Counted from the stretch's first letter, positions 18,649-30,929 are shown. The stretch: 64,000 nucleotides of DNA from Bradyrhizobium sp. AZCC 2262 (GCF_036924535.1 NZ_JAZHRT010000001.1:7564001-7628000); one strand, 5' to 3'. A program made the numbers and translations. Notes: a model not told the origin generated them from the sequence alone.

Positions 18649-18944
18649 AGCGGGTCCGGACCAGATCATTGGTAGCGAACGCCGATCTGTCGAAGCGCAG
18701 TGGTGCGGTGCATCATCGCCGGGTGAGACATTTTGGCGCGAGCCGCATTGCGACGGCTGCACGGCAACGCGCCCGGCGAGCTTGCTGCAAGTGGCTGAAA
18801 ACGCGGCGCGCAAGTTCCGCCACGCGGATTTCGATTAGTCCGAATTGCCAATCCTCGCATTGGCTTGTCAGGTTGCCCCAAGGCTATGCCGTGGTATCCT
18901 CGATACCAATCGGCCTATTGAGACCGAAAAATGTGGAGGGGATC
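18649..18944. other. intergenic, no gene seen
   Basis: About 296 bases between the acyl-CoA synthetase and the binding-protein gene. The binding-protein frame is open through here, but signal peptide and ribosome site (TGGAGGGG) place its start at 18945. No hairpin or known repeat was recognised. Confidence 0.4.
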
Positions 18945-20540
18945 ATGCGGAGCGTGCAAGCGCTTGCCGTCGCGGCATTGTTATTGCTGCCGGCTTTTGA
19001 CGTTGCATCGGCGGGCGAGCCGAAACAGGGCGGGATCCTCAGGGTCTATCACCGCGACAGCCCGGGCAGTGCCTCGATCCACGAGGGCGCGACCTACTCG
19101 ATCAACATTCCCTTCATGCCGGTTTTCAACAACCTCGTCGTGTTCAAGCAGGACGTGGCGCAGAACAGCGTGGATTCGATTGTCCCCGATCTCGCGGAGA
19201 GCTGGGCCTGGAGCAGCGACAACACGAAGCTGACCTTCAAGCTAAAGCAGGGCGTCAAATGGCATGACGGCAAGCCGTTCACGTCCGCCGACGTCAAATG
19301 CACCTTCGACATGCTGATGGGCAAGTCGCAGCAGAAGTTTCGCCAGAACCCGCGAAAGTCCTGGTACGACCAGGTCAGCGACGTCACGACATCAGGCGAT
19401 TTCGAGGCGTCGTTCAACCTGAAACGGCCGCAGCCGGCGCTGCTTTCGCTGCTCGCCTCCGGCTACACGCCGGTATACCCCTGCCACGTCTCGCCGGGCG
19501 AGATGCGCACCCATCCGATCGGCACCGGCCCATTCAAGTTCGTCGAGTTCAAGGCCAACGAATCGATCAAGCTGACGAAGAATCCCGACTACTTCAAGAA
19601 GGGCCTGCCGCACCTCGACGGCATCGAATTCACCATCATTACCAACCGTTCGACCGCCATTCTCGGATTCGTCTCCGGGAAATTCGACATGACGTTCCCG
19701 ACCGAAGTCTCGATCCCGCTGCTCAAGGACGTCAAGACGCAGGCGCCGAACGCGGTTTGCGTGGTCGAGCCGATCAACGTCGCGACCAACATCATCGTCA
19801 ATTCGTCCTCCCCGCCGTTCGACAATGCCGACATTCGCCGTGCCCTGGCGCTGGCGCTGGATCGCAAGGCGTTCGTCCAGATCATGTTCGAGGGGCAGGC
19901 CGATATCGGCGGGACGATGCTTCCGGCGCCGGGCGGCCTTTGGGCGATGCCGAAGGAAATGCTGGAATCGATCCCCGGCTACGGCCCCGACATCAACGCC
20001 AACCGGGAAGAGGCGCGCAAACTGATGCAGAAGGCAGGTTACGGCCCGGACAAGCACCTCGCCGTCAAGGTCTCGACGCGCAATATTCCGGTTTACCGCG
20101 ACCCTGCGGTCATCCTGATCGATCAGATCAAGAGCATCTATATCGACGCCGAGCTCGACGTCGTCGACACCGCGCAGTGGTTTCCGAAAGTGGCGCGCAA
20201 GGACTATGCGCTCGGCCTCAACCTCACCGGCAACGCCGTGGACGATCCCGACCAGTCCTTCTACGAGAACTATTCCTGCGGATCGGAGCGGAACTACACC
20301 AATTACTGCAACAAGGAGATCGAGAAGCTGTTCGACCAGCAATCCGCCGAGACCGACAAGGAGAAGCGCAAGAAGCTGGTTTGGGAAATCGACAAGAAAT
20401 TGCAGGAAGACGTGGCGCGCCCGATCATCTTCCACGGCCGCATGGGTTCGTGCTGGCAACCCTACGTCAAGGGCATCACCATCATGGTGAACAGCTCCTA
20501 TAACGGCTATCGTTACGAAGACGTCTGGATGGACAAGTAA
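18945..20540 (+). CDS. peptide/opine-type ABC transporter substrate-binding protein (SBP family 5)
   Basis: A 531-aa extracytoplasmic protein with a signal peptide (MRSVQALAVAALLLLPAFDVASA). It shows the family-5 signature region: PDLAESWAWSSDNTKLTFKLKQGVKWHDGKPFTSADVKCTFD. Start ATG 18945 has a strong GGAGGGG site. Members bind di/oligopeptides, nickel, opines, glutathione or sugars. It heads a co-directional five-gene importer (SBP, two permeases, two ATPases), so a complete system is present. The upstream acyl-CoA synthetase may or may not belong to the same transcript. Confidence 0.93.
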   Translation: MRSVQALAVAALLLLPAFDVASAGEPKQGGILRVYHRDSPGSASIHEGATYSINIPFMPVFNNLVVFKQDVAQNSVDSIVPDLAESWAWSSDNTKLTFKLKQGVKWHDGKPFTSADVKCTFDMLMGKSQQKFRQNPRKSWYDQVSDVTTSGDFEASFNLKRPQPALLSLLASGYTPVYPCHVSPGEMRTHPIGTGPFKFVEFKANESIKLTKNPDYFKKGLPHLDGIEFTIITNRSTAILGFVSGKFDMTFPTEVSIPLLKDVKTQAPNAVCVVEPINVATNIIVNSSSPPFDNADIRRALALALDRKAFVQIMFEGQADIGGTMLPAPGGLWAMPKEMLESIPGYGPDINANREEARKLMQKAGYGPDKHLAVKVSTRNIPVYRDPAVILIDQIKSIYIDAELDVVDTAQWFPKVARKDYALGLNLTGNAVDDPDQSFYENYSCGSERNYTNYCNKEIEKLFDQQSAETDKEKRKKLVWEIDKKLQEDVARPIIFHGRMGSCWQPYVKGITIMVNSSYNGYRYEDVWMDK

Positions 20541-20562
20541 AGTCCAGCCGCGAACATGGCGT

Positions 20563-20653
20563 TTTCGAGCGAAGTGGAATCCGGGTTCGCGTGAAGAAAA
20601 CGCGTCAAAACAACAAAAACTGGAGTTCGGTTCTGATTTAGTCAGAATCGAAC
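20563..20653. repeat. dispersed repeat with terminal hairpin between SBP and permease
   Basis: The 145-bp gap holds a GTTTTCGAGCGAAGTGG... segment of a kind common between rhizobial genes, ending in a hairpin at 20625-20653 (GTTCGGTTCTGA / TCAGAATCGAAC, one G-T pair). The hairpin may lower expression of permease genes relative to the binding protein, as is usual for such operons. Confidence 0.6.
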
Positions 20654-20684
20654 TCAAGCCATTCGTCCAGGGAGAACCGCCCAG

Positions 20685-21632
20685 GTGTTTGCTTATATCG
20701 TGCGACGCCTCGCCTTGATGCTCGTGACCCTGGTCGGGATCTCGATCATCATCTTCGTGCTGCTGCGCGTCGTTCCCGGCAACATCGTCGACATCCTGTT
20801 CGACGCCGCCGGCTTCGTCGATCCCACCGACAAGGCCAATCTCGAAAAGGAACTCGGCCTCAATCTGCCGATCTACCAGCAATATCTGAACTGGATCGGC
20901 GGGTTGCTGCATGGCGACCTCGGCTATTCCTATGTATCGGAAAAGCCGGCGCTGCAGGAGATCCTGCCACGGATTCCGATCACGGCGCGGCTGGCGGCCC
21001 TCGCCCTACTGTTCTCCGCCTCGATCGGCATTCCGCTCGGCGTCATCAGCGCCGTACATCAGGGCTCGCGGCTCGACTATACCTTGCGCGTCGTCAGCCT
21101 GAGCGGCCTGTCGCTACCGTCCTTCTGGCTGGGGCTGCTGATCCTGATGGCGTCGGTTTCGCTGTTCGGCAGCATGCCGATCTACAATCCGAACCCGAAG
21201 ACCTGGACCGAGGCCTTCGCGATCTATGCCGTTCCAGCGATGGCGGTCGGCTTTCGCAGTGCCGCGCTGACCATGCGCATCACGCGTTCCTCGATGCTGG
21301 AAATCCTGCGGCAGGACTATATCCGCACCGCGCGCGCCAAGGGCGCCTCCGAGGCCTCGGTCAATTATCGCCACGCGCTGAAGAACGCCATTCTCCCGGT
21401 CATTACCGTGATCGGCATCGAGGCGGCGTTCCTGATCGGCGGGCTGATCGTCACCGAAACCGTGTTCAATATTCCCGGCGTCGCCCGCTTCCTGGTCGAA
21501 GCGCTACGCTGGCGCGATTACCCGATCGTGCAAAACCTCGTGATGCTGATCGCCGTGGTCGTGGTGGTCGCAAACTTCACCGTCGACATGCTTTACGCCG
21601 CGATCGACCCGCGCATCCGGTATGGGGACTAG
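20685..21632 (+). CDS. ABC transporter permease, DppB/OppB type
   Basis: A 315-aa inner-membrane permease with six hydrophobic segments, opening VFAYIVRRLALMLVTLVGISIIIF. The EAA loop that contacts the ATPase is DYIRTARAKGASEASVNYRHALKNAILP (residues ~205-232). GTG start at 20685 with GGGAGAA upstream. The end overlaps the next permease by 11 bp. It forms the heterodimeric channel with the DppC-like protein. Confidence 0.93.
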   Translation: MFAYIVRRLALMLVTLVGISIIIFVLLRVVPGNIVDILFDAAGFVDPTDKANLEKELGLNLPIYQQYLNWIGGLLHGDLGYSYVSEKPALQEILPRIPITARLAALALLFSASIGIPLGVISAVHQGSRLDYTLRVVSLSGLSLPSFWLGLLILMASVSLFGSMPIYNPNPKTWTEAFAIYAVPAMAVGFRSAALTMRITRSSMLEILRQDYIRTARAKGASEASVNYRHALKNAILPVITVIGIEAAFLIGGLIVTETVFNIPGVARFLVEALRWRDYPIVQNLVMLIAVVVVVANFTVDMLYAAIDPRIRYGD

Positions 21633-22530
21633 TCGTTTGGCCACGATCAACTTCGACAGCGAGTTAAGACGGGCCGGCGCCCAATCGACGCATGGCTGGC
21701 GCCGGCTGCTGTTTCTCGCGCAACGCTATCTGCTCGGCACCATCGGCCTGTTCATCATGGTGCTGTTCGTCTGGATGGCGATCTCGGCCGACCTGATCTG
21801 CCGCTTCAGCCCGCTCAGCGTCGATTCCGCGCACCGGCTGGCGGCGCCCGACGCCTTGCACTGGATGGGGACGGATTCGTTCGGCCGCGACGTCTGGAGC
21901 CGGATCGTGCATGGCGCGCGGATCTCGCTGGCGGTCGGCATCGGCGCCACCGCGCTCGGATCGTCGATCGGCGTCATCGTCGGCCTCGCCTCGGGATATC
22001 TGTCGGGCTGGGTCGACCTGCTGTTCCAGCGCATCACCGACATTCTGCAAGCGCTGCCCTTGCTGGTGCTGGCGCTGGTGATGACGGCGGCGCTCGGGCC
22101 GTCATTGCCGAACGTGATCATCGCCATTGCGATCCCGCTGATCCCGACGGTCGCCCGCGTGATCCGCGCCAATACGCTGGCGCTGCGCGAACTGCCGTTC
22201 GTGGAAGCCGCCAAATCGATCGGCATGAGCGAGACCCGCATCGCGCTTCGCCACGTGCTGCCGAACACGCTGGCGCCGCTGATCGTGCTGGCGACCGCGC
22301 AGCTCGGCTCCACCATCCTCACCGAGGCCTCGCTTTCGTTCCTCGGCCTCGGCATTCCCGAGCCTTATCCGTCCTGGGGCCGCATGCTGTCGGAATCGGC
22401 GGCCGAATATGTCCGCACCGCGCCGTGGCTGGTGATCTTCCCTGGAGTAGCCATCAGCCTTGCGGTGTTCGGCACCAATCTGTTCGGCGATGCGCTACGC
22501 GACATCCTCGACCCGAGGCAGCGCGGCTGA
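21622..22530 (+). CDS. ABC transporter permease, DppC/OppC type
   Basis: A 302-aa permease with an N-terminal cytoplasmic segment and six TM helices. It has the DppC-type [25 protein letters not shown] block and an EAA loop ([28 protein letters not shown]). ATG 21622 overlaps the DppB-like stop region. Its TGA overlaps the ATG of the next ATPase gene (TGATG). Partner of the DppB-like permease. Confidence 0.93.
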   Translation: MGTSRLATINFDSELRRAGAQSTHGWRRLLFLAQRYLLGTIGLFIMVLFVWMAISADLICRFSPLSVDSAHRLAAPDALHWMGTDSFGRDVWSRIVHGARISLAVGIGATALGSSIGVIVGLASGYLSGWVDLLFQRITDILQALPLLVLALVMTAALGPSLPNVIIAIAIPLIPTVARVIRANTLALRELPFVEAAKSIGMSETRIALRHVLPNTLAPLIVLATAQLGSTILTEASLSFLGLGIPEPYPSWGRMLSESAAEYVRTAPWLVIFPGVAISLAVFGTNLFGDALRDILDPRQRG

Positions 22531-23543
22531 TGACCGAGGCGCAGAAGGACGACATGGTTCTCGATGTGAAGAACCTGCAGACGGTGTTCTTCACCAATTC
22601 GGGACTGTTCCGGGCGGTCGACGACGTCTCGTTCAGCGTCCGCCGCGGCGAGACGCTGGCGATCGTCGGCGAATCCGGCTGCGGCAAGAGCGTGACCGCG
22701 CTGTCGGTGATGCGGCTGGTGCCTGACCCGCCGGGCCGGGTGATCGGCGGCTCGGTGACGCTGGAGGGGACCGATCTGCTCGGCCTCGACGAGGCCGAAA
22801 TGCGCAAGATCCGGGGAAATCGGATCTCGATGATTTTTCAGGAGCCGATGACCTCGCTCAATCCCGTGATGCGGATCGGCGACCAGATCACCGAGGTGCT
22901 CCGCCTGCACCGGGAAATGACGTCCAAGGAGACGTGGGCGAAGGCGGTCGAGATGCTGCGTCTCGTCCGCATCCCCGAGCCGGAGCGGCGGGCGCAGGAA
23001 TATCCGCATCAGCTTTCCGGCGGCATGCGGCAACGCGCGATGATCGCGATGGCGCTGGCGTGCCGCCCGGCGCTGTTGATCGCGGACGAGCCGACCACCG
23101 CGCTCGACGTGACGATCCAGGCGCAAATCCTGGCGCTGATCGTCGATCTGCAGAAGACGCTCGGTACCGGCCTGATCCTGATCACGCATGATCTCGGCGT
23201 CGTCGCGCAGACCGCCCAGCGCGTCATCGTGATGTATGCCGGCAAGAAGGTCGAGGAAGCGACCGTGGAAGACCTGTTCGCGAATCCGAGGCACCCCTAC
23301 ACGCGCGGGCTGATGGCCTCGATGCCGGCGGTGATTTCGTTCGGCGCCAAGACTGATGCGCGGCTGAACGAAATTCCCGGCATGGTGCCGTCGCTGACGA
23401 ACCTGCCGCCGGGCTGCGCCTTTGCGCCGCGCTGCAGCCTCGCCGTGGACCGCTGCCGCGCAGAATACCCGCCGCTGCAGGAAGTCGACGGCGATCACTT
23501 CGCGGCGTGCTGGCGCGCAGCGGAATTGGTGGGCGCGCCATGA
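22530..23543 (+). CDS. ABC transporter ATP-binding protein, DppD/OppD type
   Basis: A 337-aa ATPase. Walker [10 protein letters not shown]-loop [12 protein letters not shown], signature LSGGMRQR, Walker [13 protein letters not shown] and H-loop ITHDLGVV are present. The C-terminal oligopeptide/dipeptide extension has the Cys-rich [15 protein letters not shown] pattern that holds an Fe-S cluster in characterised DppD proteins. The start at 22530 overlaps the upstream stop; an earlier in-frame Met is inside the permease gene. Its stop overlaps the ATG of the DppF-like gene (ATGA). Confidence 0.93.
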   Translation: MTEAQKDDMVLDVKNLQTVFFTNSGLFRAVDDVSFSVRRGETLAIVGESGCGKSVTALSVMRLVPDPPGRVIGGSVTLEGTDLLGLDEAEMRKIRGNRISMIFQEPMTSLNPVMRIGDQITEVLRLHREMTSKETWAKAVEMLRLVRIPEPERRAQEYPHQLSGGMRQRAMIAMALACRPALLIADEPTTALDVTIQAQILALIVDLQKTLGTGLILITHDLGVVAQTAQRVIVMYAGKKVEEATVEDLFANPRHPYTRGLMASMPAVISFGAKTDARLNEIPGMVPSLTNLPPGCAFAPRCSLAVDRCRAEYPPLQEVDGDHFAACWRAAELVGAP

Positions 23544-24538
23544 CCGAGCAACGCCCCCTCCTGGAAGTCACCGACCTCGTCAAGCACTACGCCGTGCGCG
23601 GCGGCATTTTGCGCCGGCGCGTCGGCACCGTGCATGCCGTCGACGGCGTCAGCTTTTCCGTCGGCAAGGGCGAGACGCTGGGGCTTGTCGGCGAGTCCGG
23701 CTGCGGCAAATCGACGGTGGCGCGCAGCGTGCTGCGGCTGGTGGAGCCGTCGAGCGGCGCCATCAAGCTCAACGGCACCGACATTACCGGCCTCAGCAAG
23801 GCCGAGATGCGGCCGCATCGCCGCTCGATGCAGATCGTGTTCCAGGACCCGTTTGCCTCGCTCAATCCGCGCATGACCGCGGGCGATATCGTCGGCGAAC
23901 CGCTCAGCGTGCACGGTCTTGCCACCGGTCGCGCACAACAGGAGCGGGTCGCCGAACTGTTCGCGCAGGTCGGGTTGCGGGCCGACCAGATGAAGAACTA
24001 CCCGCATCAGTTCTCCGGCGGCCAGCGCCAGCGCATCTGCATCGCGCGCGCGCTGTCGCTCGGGCCGAGTCTCATTGTGTGCGACGAGCCGGTATCGGCG
24101 CTCGACGTCTCGATCCAGGCGCAGGTGATCAACCTGTTGATCGACCTGCAACGCAAGAACGATTTTTCGTATCTGTTCATCGCCCACGACCTCGCCGTCG
24201 TCGCCCATATCAGCCACCGCGTCGCCGTGATGTATCTCGGGCGCATTGTCGAGATCGCGGACAAGTCCGAACTGTTTGCGAACCCGCGCCATCCCTATAC
24301 GCAGGCACTGCTGGCCTCGGTCCCGATCGCCGATCCCAAGGCAAAGCGCCTTGCGCCCATGGTCGACGGCGACGTGCCGAGCCCGATCAACCCGCCCTCG
24401 GGTTGCGCCTTCCACACCCGCTGCCGCTACGCCATGGACCGCTGCAAGATGGAGCGGCCCGCGCTGGTGGAGGCTGGCGAAGGACATCAGGTGGCGTGTT
24501 GGCTGAACGAGGGGACGGGGCGCGCGGAGAATTTGTAA
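23540..24538 (+). CDS. ABC transporter ATP-binding protein, DppF/OppF type
   Basis: A 332-aa ATPase with Walker [11 protein letters not shown]-loop [13 protein letters not shown], signature FSGGQRQR, Walker [12 protein letters not shown] and H-loop FIAHDLAVV. The C-terminal oligopeptide domain contains [15 protein letters not shown]. It closes the importer operon and pairs with the DppD-like subunit. ATGA overlap with the upstream gene supports the start at 23540. Confidence 0.93.
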   Translation: MTEQRPLLEVTDLVKHYAVRGGILRRRVGTVHAVDGVSFSVGKGETLGLVGESGCGKSTVARSVLRLVEPSSGAIKLNGTDITGLSKAEMRPHRRSMQIVFQDPFASLNPRMTAGDIVGEPLSVHGLATGRAQQERVAELFAQVGLRADQMKNYPHQFSGGQRQRICIARALSLGPSLIVCDEPVSALDVSIQAQVINLLIDLQRKNDFSYLFIAHDLAVVAHISHRVAVMYLGRIVEIADKSELFANPRHPYTQALLASVPIADPKAKRLAPMVDGDVPSPINPPSGCAFHTRCRYAMDRCKMERPALVEAGEGHQVACWLNEGTGRAENL

Positions 24539-24546
24539 GATGGTGC

Positions 24547-24611
24547 CGTAGCCCGGGCGAGCGAAGCGACCCCGGGGACCGGCCCGCATATCGCTCCGCT
24601 CATGCGGGCTA
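24547..24611. repeat. short dispersed GC-rich repeat between convergent genes
   Basis: A GTAGCCCGGGCGAGCGAAGC... element ending in CATGCGGGCTACTA, with inverted outer arms (GTAGCCCG / CGGGCTAC). It sits between the DppF-like gene and the convergent biotin carboxylase gene and could form a bidirectional terminator hairpin. Confidence 0.65.
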
Positions 24612-26590
<1,979 letters not shown>

Positions 26591-26594
<4 letters not shown>

Positions 26595-28207
26595 GGCCGC
26601 GCGACCGAGAATTGCATGCGCTGGGGCGTGCGGGCCTCGGCCTCCCGGCAGATCGCCAGCACTTCTGAAAGCACGCTGCGGGTATCGCGCGGATCGATCA
26701 CGCCGTCGTCGAGCACGCGCGCGCTGGTCGAGAACACGTCCATCTGGCCGTCGAACACGCCGGTGATCTGCGCCTTCATGGCGTCGAGCTTTTCCTTCTC
26801 GATCGGCTTGCCGCGCCGCGCGGCGGCAGCTTCCGTCACGATCGCCATCGTTTCGGCTGCCTGCTCGCCACCCATCACGGCAGTCTTGGCGTTGGGCCAG
26901 GAGAAGCAAAAGCGCGGATGGAAGCCGCGCCCGCACATGCCGTAATTGCCGGCGCCGAAGGATGCGCCGCAGTAGATCGTGATCTGCGGCACGGTCGCCG
27001 AGGTCACCGCCTGGATCATCTTGGACCCATGCTTGATCATGCCGGCCTCTTCGTAGGCTCGGCCTACCATGTAGCCGGTGGTGTTGTTCATATACAGGAT
27101 CGGCGTGCGCGACTGGCAGCAGGCCTGGATGAAATGCGTCGCCTTGTTGGCGCCGGGCACGTCGAGCGGGCCGTTATTAGTGATGATTCCGATCGCCTGC
27201 CCCTCGATGCGGGCGTGGCCGCACACGGTGGCGGGGCCGTAGTTCGCGCCGAACTCAGTGAAATCGGAATCGTCGACAAAGCGCGCGATGGCCTGACGCA
27301 TGTCGACGGGACGCTTGTGGTCCATCGGCATGATGCCGAGCAACTCCTCCGCATCGTAGCGTGGTGGCTTGACTGACGCTTCCGCAGCCCTCGGCCGATC
27401 CCATTCCAGATTGGCCATGATGTCGCGCGCGATGCGCAGCGCGTCGCGATCGTCTTCGGCCAGATAGTCGCCGAGGCCGGAGATGGACGTGTGCATCTCG
27501 GCACCGCCGAGCTCTTCCTCGGTCGCAATCTCGCCCGTCGCCGCCTTCAACAGCGGCGGCCCGGCAAGGAAAGCCCGGGTGCGGCCGCGGACCATCACAA
27601 TGTAATCGGATAGCCCGGTCTGGTAGGCGCCGCCCGCGGTCGATGATCCGTGCGTCACGGTGACAACAGGCAACCCCGCCGCCGACAGCCGTGCCAAGTT
27701 GCGAAAGATATTGCCACCGCGGATAAAATCCTCGACCCGGTAGCGCAGCAGGTTGGCGCCGGCGCTTTCGACCAGTTGCACGTAAGGCAGCTTGTTCTCC
27801 AGCGCCAGCTCCTGCACCCGCAGCGTCTTGTCGAGGCCGTACGGCTGCAGCGCACCGGCATCGATGCCTGAATCATTGGCGCTCACCATGCAGCGGATGC
27901 CGGAGACGAAGCCAATGCCGGCGATCGCCCCACCACCGGGAATACTCTTGTCGGCGTCGGGCACATCGAACATGTAGCCCGCAAGCGTCGACAGTTCGAG
28001 GAATGGTGAACCGGGATCGAGCACCAGTGCCACGCGCTCGCGCGGCAGCAACTGCCCGCGCTTGTGGAAGCGGTCCTTGGCCGCGGCGGATGCGGCTCGC
28101 GTGCGATCTTCAAGCGCGCGCATCCGCGCGATCAGCGCCAGCATGCCGTCGCGATTGGCCTTAAAGGCAGCGCCGCCGGTTGCGATCGTCGATTCGAGAA
28201 TAGCCAT
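26591..28207 (-). CDS. acyl-CoA carboxylase carboxyltransferase (beta) subunit
   Basis: A 538-aa carboxyltransferase of MCC-beta/AccD5 length. The crotonase-fold halves are seen as GGGAIAGIGFVSG, VTHGSSTAGGAYQTGLSDYIVMVRG and GAGNYGMCGRGFHPRFCFSWPNAKTAVMGGEQAAE. The second half resembles the biotin-binding region of methylcrotonyl-CoA carboxylase beta chains. Co-transcribed upstream of the biotin carboxylase subunit. Together with the neighbouring acyl-CoA dehydrogenase it suggests leucine/isovalerate or terpenoid-acid degradation, but hydratase and lyase genes of that pathway are not in the window. Confidence 0.92.
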
Positions 28208-28231
28208 AAACTAATTCACTCGAGATTCTCA

Positions 28232-28284
28232 GGTGCGCAATTGCGCACCATAGTTCACGCCTCGCGCGCCCCGGAATGACGACC
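28232..28284. repeat. perfect 18-bp palindrome and family C repeat end
   Basis: GGTGCGCAATTGCGCACC (28232-28249) is a perfect palindrome. It is followed by the CGCGCGCCCCGGAATGACG terminus shared with the family C repeats at 30127, 31611 and 60266. It lies in the 77-bp gap upstream of the carboxyltransferase gene. Confidence 0.8.
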
Positions 28285-29151
28285 TCAATGCCTTGTCCCA
28301 AAGATCTGCCGCGCTTCCGCTGGGCTCGCGATTTCGCGGCCCGCGCGCCGTGCGCAAGCGGCGATCGCCTCGATCAACTGCCCGTTCGAGGTCACCTTGG
28401 TGCCATCGCCGAGATAAAACGTATCCTCTAACCCGGTGCGGAGATGCCCGCCGAGATCGGCGCAGCGCTGGTGCAGCGGCCAGATTTCGGCGCGACCGAT
28501 CGCAGTGACCTGCCAATGCGCTTCCGGCAATTTCAGTTTCAACAGGATCGGCAGCAGGTCCGGATCAGCCGGCATGCCGGAGGCGACGCCCATCACGAAA
28601 TTATATTCGAGCGGGCCGGAATACATGCCGGTCTGCCGGTACATGCCGACGCAGCGCACGATGCCGACGTCGAAGCATTCGAATTCGGGAATCGTACCCG
28701 CATCCTTCATGACGTCGAGATAGTCCTGCACCTTCTCGACCGCGTTATCGAACATCATCGGCGGCCACGCCCAGGTATTGTCGGACTTCACCTTGAGATA
28801 ATTCAGCGAGCCGGCATTGCAGGCCGCGATTTCAGGCTTCGTTTCGCGCACGCAGTCGAGCACGCCCTGATATTTCGGACCCGAGGTGCCCGTGGTGTGG
28901 TTGATAATGACGCCGGGGCAGGCCTCGCGTATCGCCTGCTGAATTTCTCTGGACACGTTGACGTCCCAAGACGGCAGGTGCCCCTTGTTCGGCTCCTGCT
29001 GGCGCAGGTGAACATGCATGATGCTGGCGCCGGCGTTGAACGCGGCCTTGGCCTCGCGCGCCATCTGCTCCGGCGTGACAGGCACGTTGTGCTGCTTCGG
29101 ATCGGTCAGCACGCCGTTCAGCGCGCAGGTAATGACGGCCTTGTCGCCCAT
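28285..29151 (-). CDS. 3-keto-5-aminohexanoate cleavage (BKACE) family protein
   Basis: A 288-aa TIM-barrel enzyme of the beta-keto acid cleavage enzyme family. N-terminal AVITCALNGVLTDP, then the zinc-ligand HVHLR motif (residues 46-48), NHTTGTSG in place of the family's common substrate loop, and a late GLEDTFYLGDG containing the conserved Glu. These enzymes condense a beta-keto acid with acetyl-CoA and release acetoacetate plus a new CoA ester. It fits the acyl-CoA block formed by the carboxylase and dehydrogenase genes. The particular beta-keto acid is unknown. Confidence 0.88.
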   Translation of the reverse strand: MGDKAVITCALNGVLTDPKQHNVPVTPEQMAREAKAAFNAGASIMHVHLRQQEPNKGHLPSWDVNVSREIQQAIREACPGVIINHTTGTSGPKYQGVLDCVRETKPEIAACNAGSLNYLKVKSDNTWAWPPMMFDNAVEKVQDYLDVMKDAGTIPEFECFDVGIVRCVGMYRQTGMYSGPLEYNFVMGVASGMPADPDLLPILLKLKLPEAHWQVTAIGRAEIWPLHQRCADLGGHLRTGLEDTFYLGDGTKVTSNGQLIEAIAACARRAGREIASPAEARQIFGTRH

Positions 29152-29217
29152 GGATCAGCCTTCGATTGCGAGACGCGAGGAGTCGCGAAAACAGCTTTCG
29201 CGATCATGCGTCGGGCA

Positions 29218-30039
29218 TCAGCCGGCTTCTTGCGTCCACCCGCTATTGTCGGCGACGGCATGGCGGTGGCTATAGATCGCCAGATCGCGCGAACCTGAAA
29301 AGATCGCGCGCGGCTTCAAGCCGTAGAAGCGGCGGATCGAGTGGCTGAAATGCGTGGAGTCGGGATAGCCGATATCCTGCGCGAGATGCGCAAGGTTGAT
29401 GTCCTGGTTGGCGAAGTGCAGCAGATGCCGCGCCCGCTTCCAGGCGCGGAATGAGCGAAATGATATTCCGGTCTCTTCCTTGAACAAATGCAGGAAGCGC
29501 GACGGGGACAATCCGGCTTCGGCGGCGCAGCTCGCCGCCGTCACCGGCTCGCCGGAGAATTTTCCGATCTGCAGAATCGCGCGCGCCACCCGGCAATCGA
29601 GTTCGCGCCGCGGCAGCGCTTCGCCGAGACAAAGCGTATCGAATTCGGCGCTGGTGAATTCGTCGCCGGCATGATGCTCGCGCAGTTCGCGATAAGCGGC
29701 GCGGATGCGGCTGGTGAAAGCTTCGCCTTCAGGCCCCGCGAGGCGTCTGGCAAGCTCTTCGAGCACGCCGGGACGAACGCTCTCCGGCTCGATCACGATG
29801 CTGAGCACCGAACGATGGTCGCTGGCGATGGTGTGCCTGGCGTTCGGGAGCACGGCGACCATCTCGCCATAGCTCTCGCGGCCATCGGCGGTCGTGAGCC
29901 ACAGCCCGCCCTCGAACGAGACATAGATGTTGAACGCGCCTGAACAGCGTTGGCGCGGCCGGCCGAGTAGGCCCGCGTAAAACACGCGCTCAGGGATGAT
30001 CAGCATCAGATGGCCGGATTTGTGGCCGGTGTCGTCCAT
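29218..30039 (-). CDS. AraC family transcriptional regulator
   Basis: A 273-aa regulator. The C-terminal ~100 residues hold two helix-turn-helix motifs of AraC type (GEPVTAASCAAEAGLSPSRFLHLFKEETGISFRSFRAWKRARHLLHF, then the second HTH ending DSTHFSHSIRRFYGLKPRAIF). The N-terminal ~140 residues are a cupin-like sensor. It reads in the same direction as the BKACE gene and carboxylase operon, 66 bp upstream of BKACE, and is the obvious candidate for their control. The effector is unknown. Confidence 0.9.
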   Translation of the reverse strand: MDDTGHKSGHLMLIIPERVFYAGLLGRPRQRCSGAFNIYVSFEGGLWLTTADGRESYGEMVAVLPNARHTIASDHRSVLSIVIEPESVRPGVLEELARRLAGPEGEAFTSRIRAAYRELREHHAGDEFTSAEFDTLCLGEALPRRELDCRVARAILQIGKFSGEPVTAASCAAEAGLSPSRFLHLFKEETGISFRSFRAWKRARHLLHFANQDINLAHLAQDIGYPDSTHFSHSIRRFYGLKPRAIFSGSRDLAIYSHRHAVADNSGWTQEAG

Positions 30040-30126
30040 GGTTCGTCCTCCCCGCGCGGCTCTTTGGCCGCTGCGACGGGCTCAACCATAGCGGAAAATT
30101 GGTGTCTGTCACCGACGGAAGAGGCT

Positions 30127-30231
30127 GTCATTCCGGGGCGATGCGAAGCATCGAACTGTGGGGCGCCCCTTGCGCCCCTGAGAATCTCGAGATTCCGGGT
30201 CTGGTCCTTCGGACCATCCCGGAATGACGGC
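30127..30231. repeat. dispersed intergenic repeat, family C (copy 1)
   Basis: Runs from GTCATTCCGGGGCGATGCGA to CATCCCGGAATGACG with inverted ends, enclosing a variable centre and a CTGGTCCTTCGGACCA hairpin. Related copies: 31611-31712 and 60266-60354. It lies between the AraC regulator gene and the 3' end of the GST gene. Confidence 0.85.
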
Positions 30232-30240
30232 GGTTTCCCT

Positions 30241-30897
30241 TCAAGCCCTTATCCTTGGCGCCACATTCTGCTCGACACCGGCCTTGCGTTCCGCCGCAAC
30301 GGCGCGCTTGTAGCCGTCACGTTCCTGCAACCGGGCCCAATAGGCGGCGACATTGGGGCCAAAATCCTTGGCGAGCCCGATATTGCCCGCAAGCCGCAAC
30401 GCATAACCGTTCACGATGTCGGCTGCGGTGAACCGGCCGGCGCACAAGGTTTCGGCATTCGCGGTGGCTGCCTCGACGGCGCGCAGCCGGCCGAGGAACC
30501 ATTTGGCGTAGTCGCCGGCCACCTGCGGGTTGCGGCGCTCCTCCGGTTCGAGCTGGCTGTATCTCAACACCAGCGTTTGCGGAAAGGTCAGCGTGGCGTC
30601 GCTGAAATACATCCAGTTCAGGAAGGCGCCATAGGCCGGATCGTCCTGCCCGACCACCAGCGGTGTCGGCCCATATTTGGTGCCGAGATAATAACAGATG
30701 CCGGAAGACTCCGTCATCTTGGTCTCGCCGTCGATCATGAACGGAATGGTGCCGAGCGGATTGATCGCGAGATATTCCTTGGCGAACACCCGCGGCGGGA
30801 ACGGCAGCATTTTCAGCTCATAGGGCAACCCCATCTCTTCCAGCATCCAGAGCGGACGGAACGAGCGTGCACCGTCGCAGTGATAGAGCGTGATCAT
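30241..30897 (-). CDS. glutathione S-transferase family protein
   Basis: A 218-aa GST. Thioredoxin half: MITLYHCDGARSFRPLWMLEEMGLPYEL with the potential catalytic Ser near residue 12, NPLGTIPFMIDGETKMTESSGICYYLG (cis-Pro and ES pair). The C-terminal half is helical with FTAADIVNGYALRLA (N-capping box). The frame extends upstream over the dehydrogenase remnant, but the alignable protein starts at ATG 30897. It is 33 bp downstream of the broken acyl-CoA dehydrogenase on the same strand. The substrate is unknown. Confidence 0.9.
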   Translation of the reverse strand: MITLYHCDGARSFRPLWMLEEMGLPYELKMLPFPPRVFAKEYLAINPLGTIPFMIDGETKMTESSGICYYLGTKYGPTPLVVGQDDPAYGAFLNWMYFSDATLTFPQTLVLRYSQLEPEERRNPQVAGDYAKWFLGRLRAVEAATANAETLCAGRFTAADIVNGYALRLAGNIGLAKDFGPNVAAYWARLQERDGYKRAVAAERKAGVEQNVAPRIRA

Positions 30898-30929
30898 CAG
30901 GCGTTCCTCATCAATATCTCTGATTTCTC

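Noticed and set aside
17832..18944. Long N-terminal extension of the family-5 binding protein
   Set aside because: The extension overlaps the acyl-CoA synthetase in another frame. Signal peptide and GGAGGGG site fix the start at 18945.
19392..20912. 506-codon minus-strand frame opposite the binding protein and permease genes
   Set aside because: A composition shadow of the binding-protein gene, with no ribosome site and no recognisable motif.
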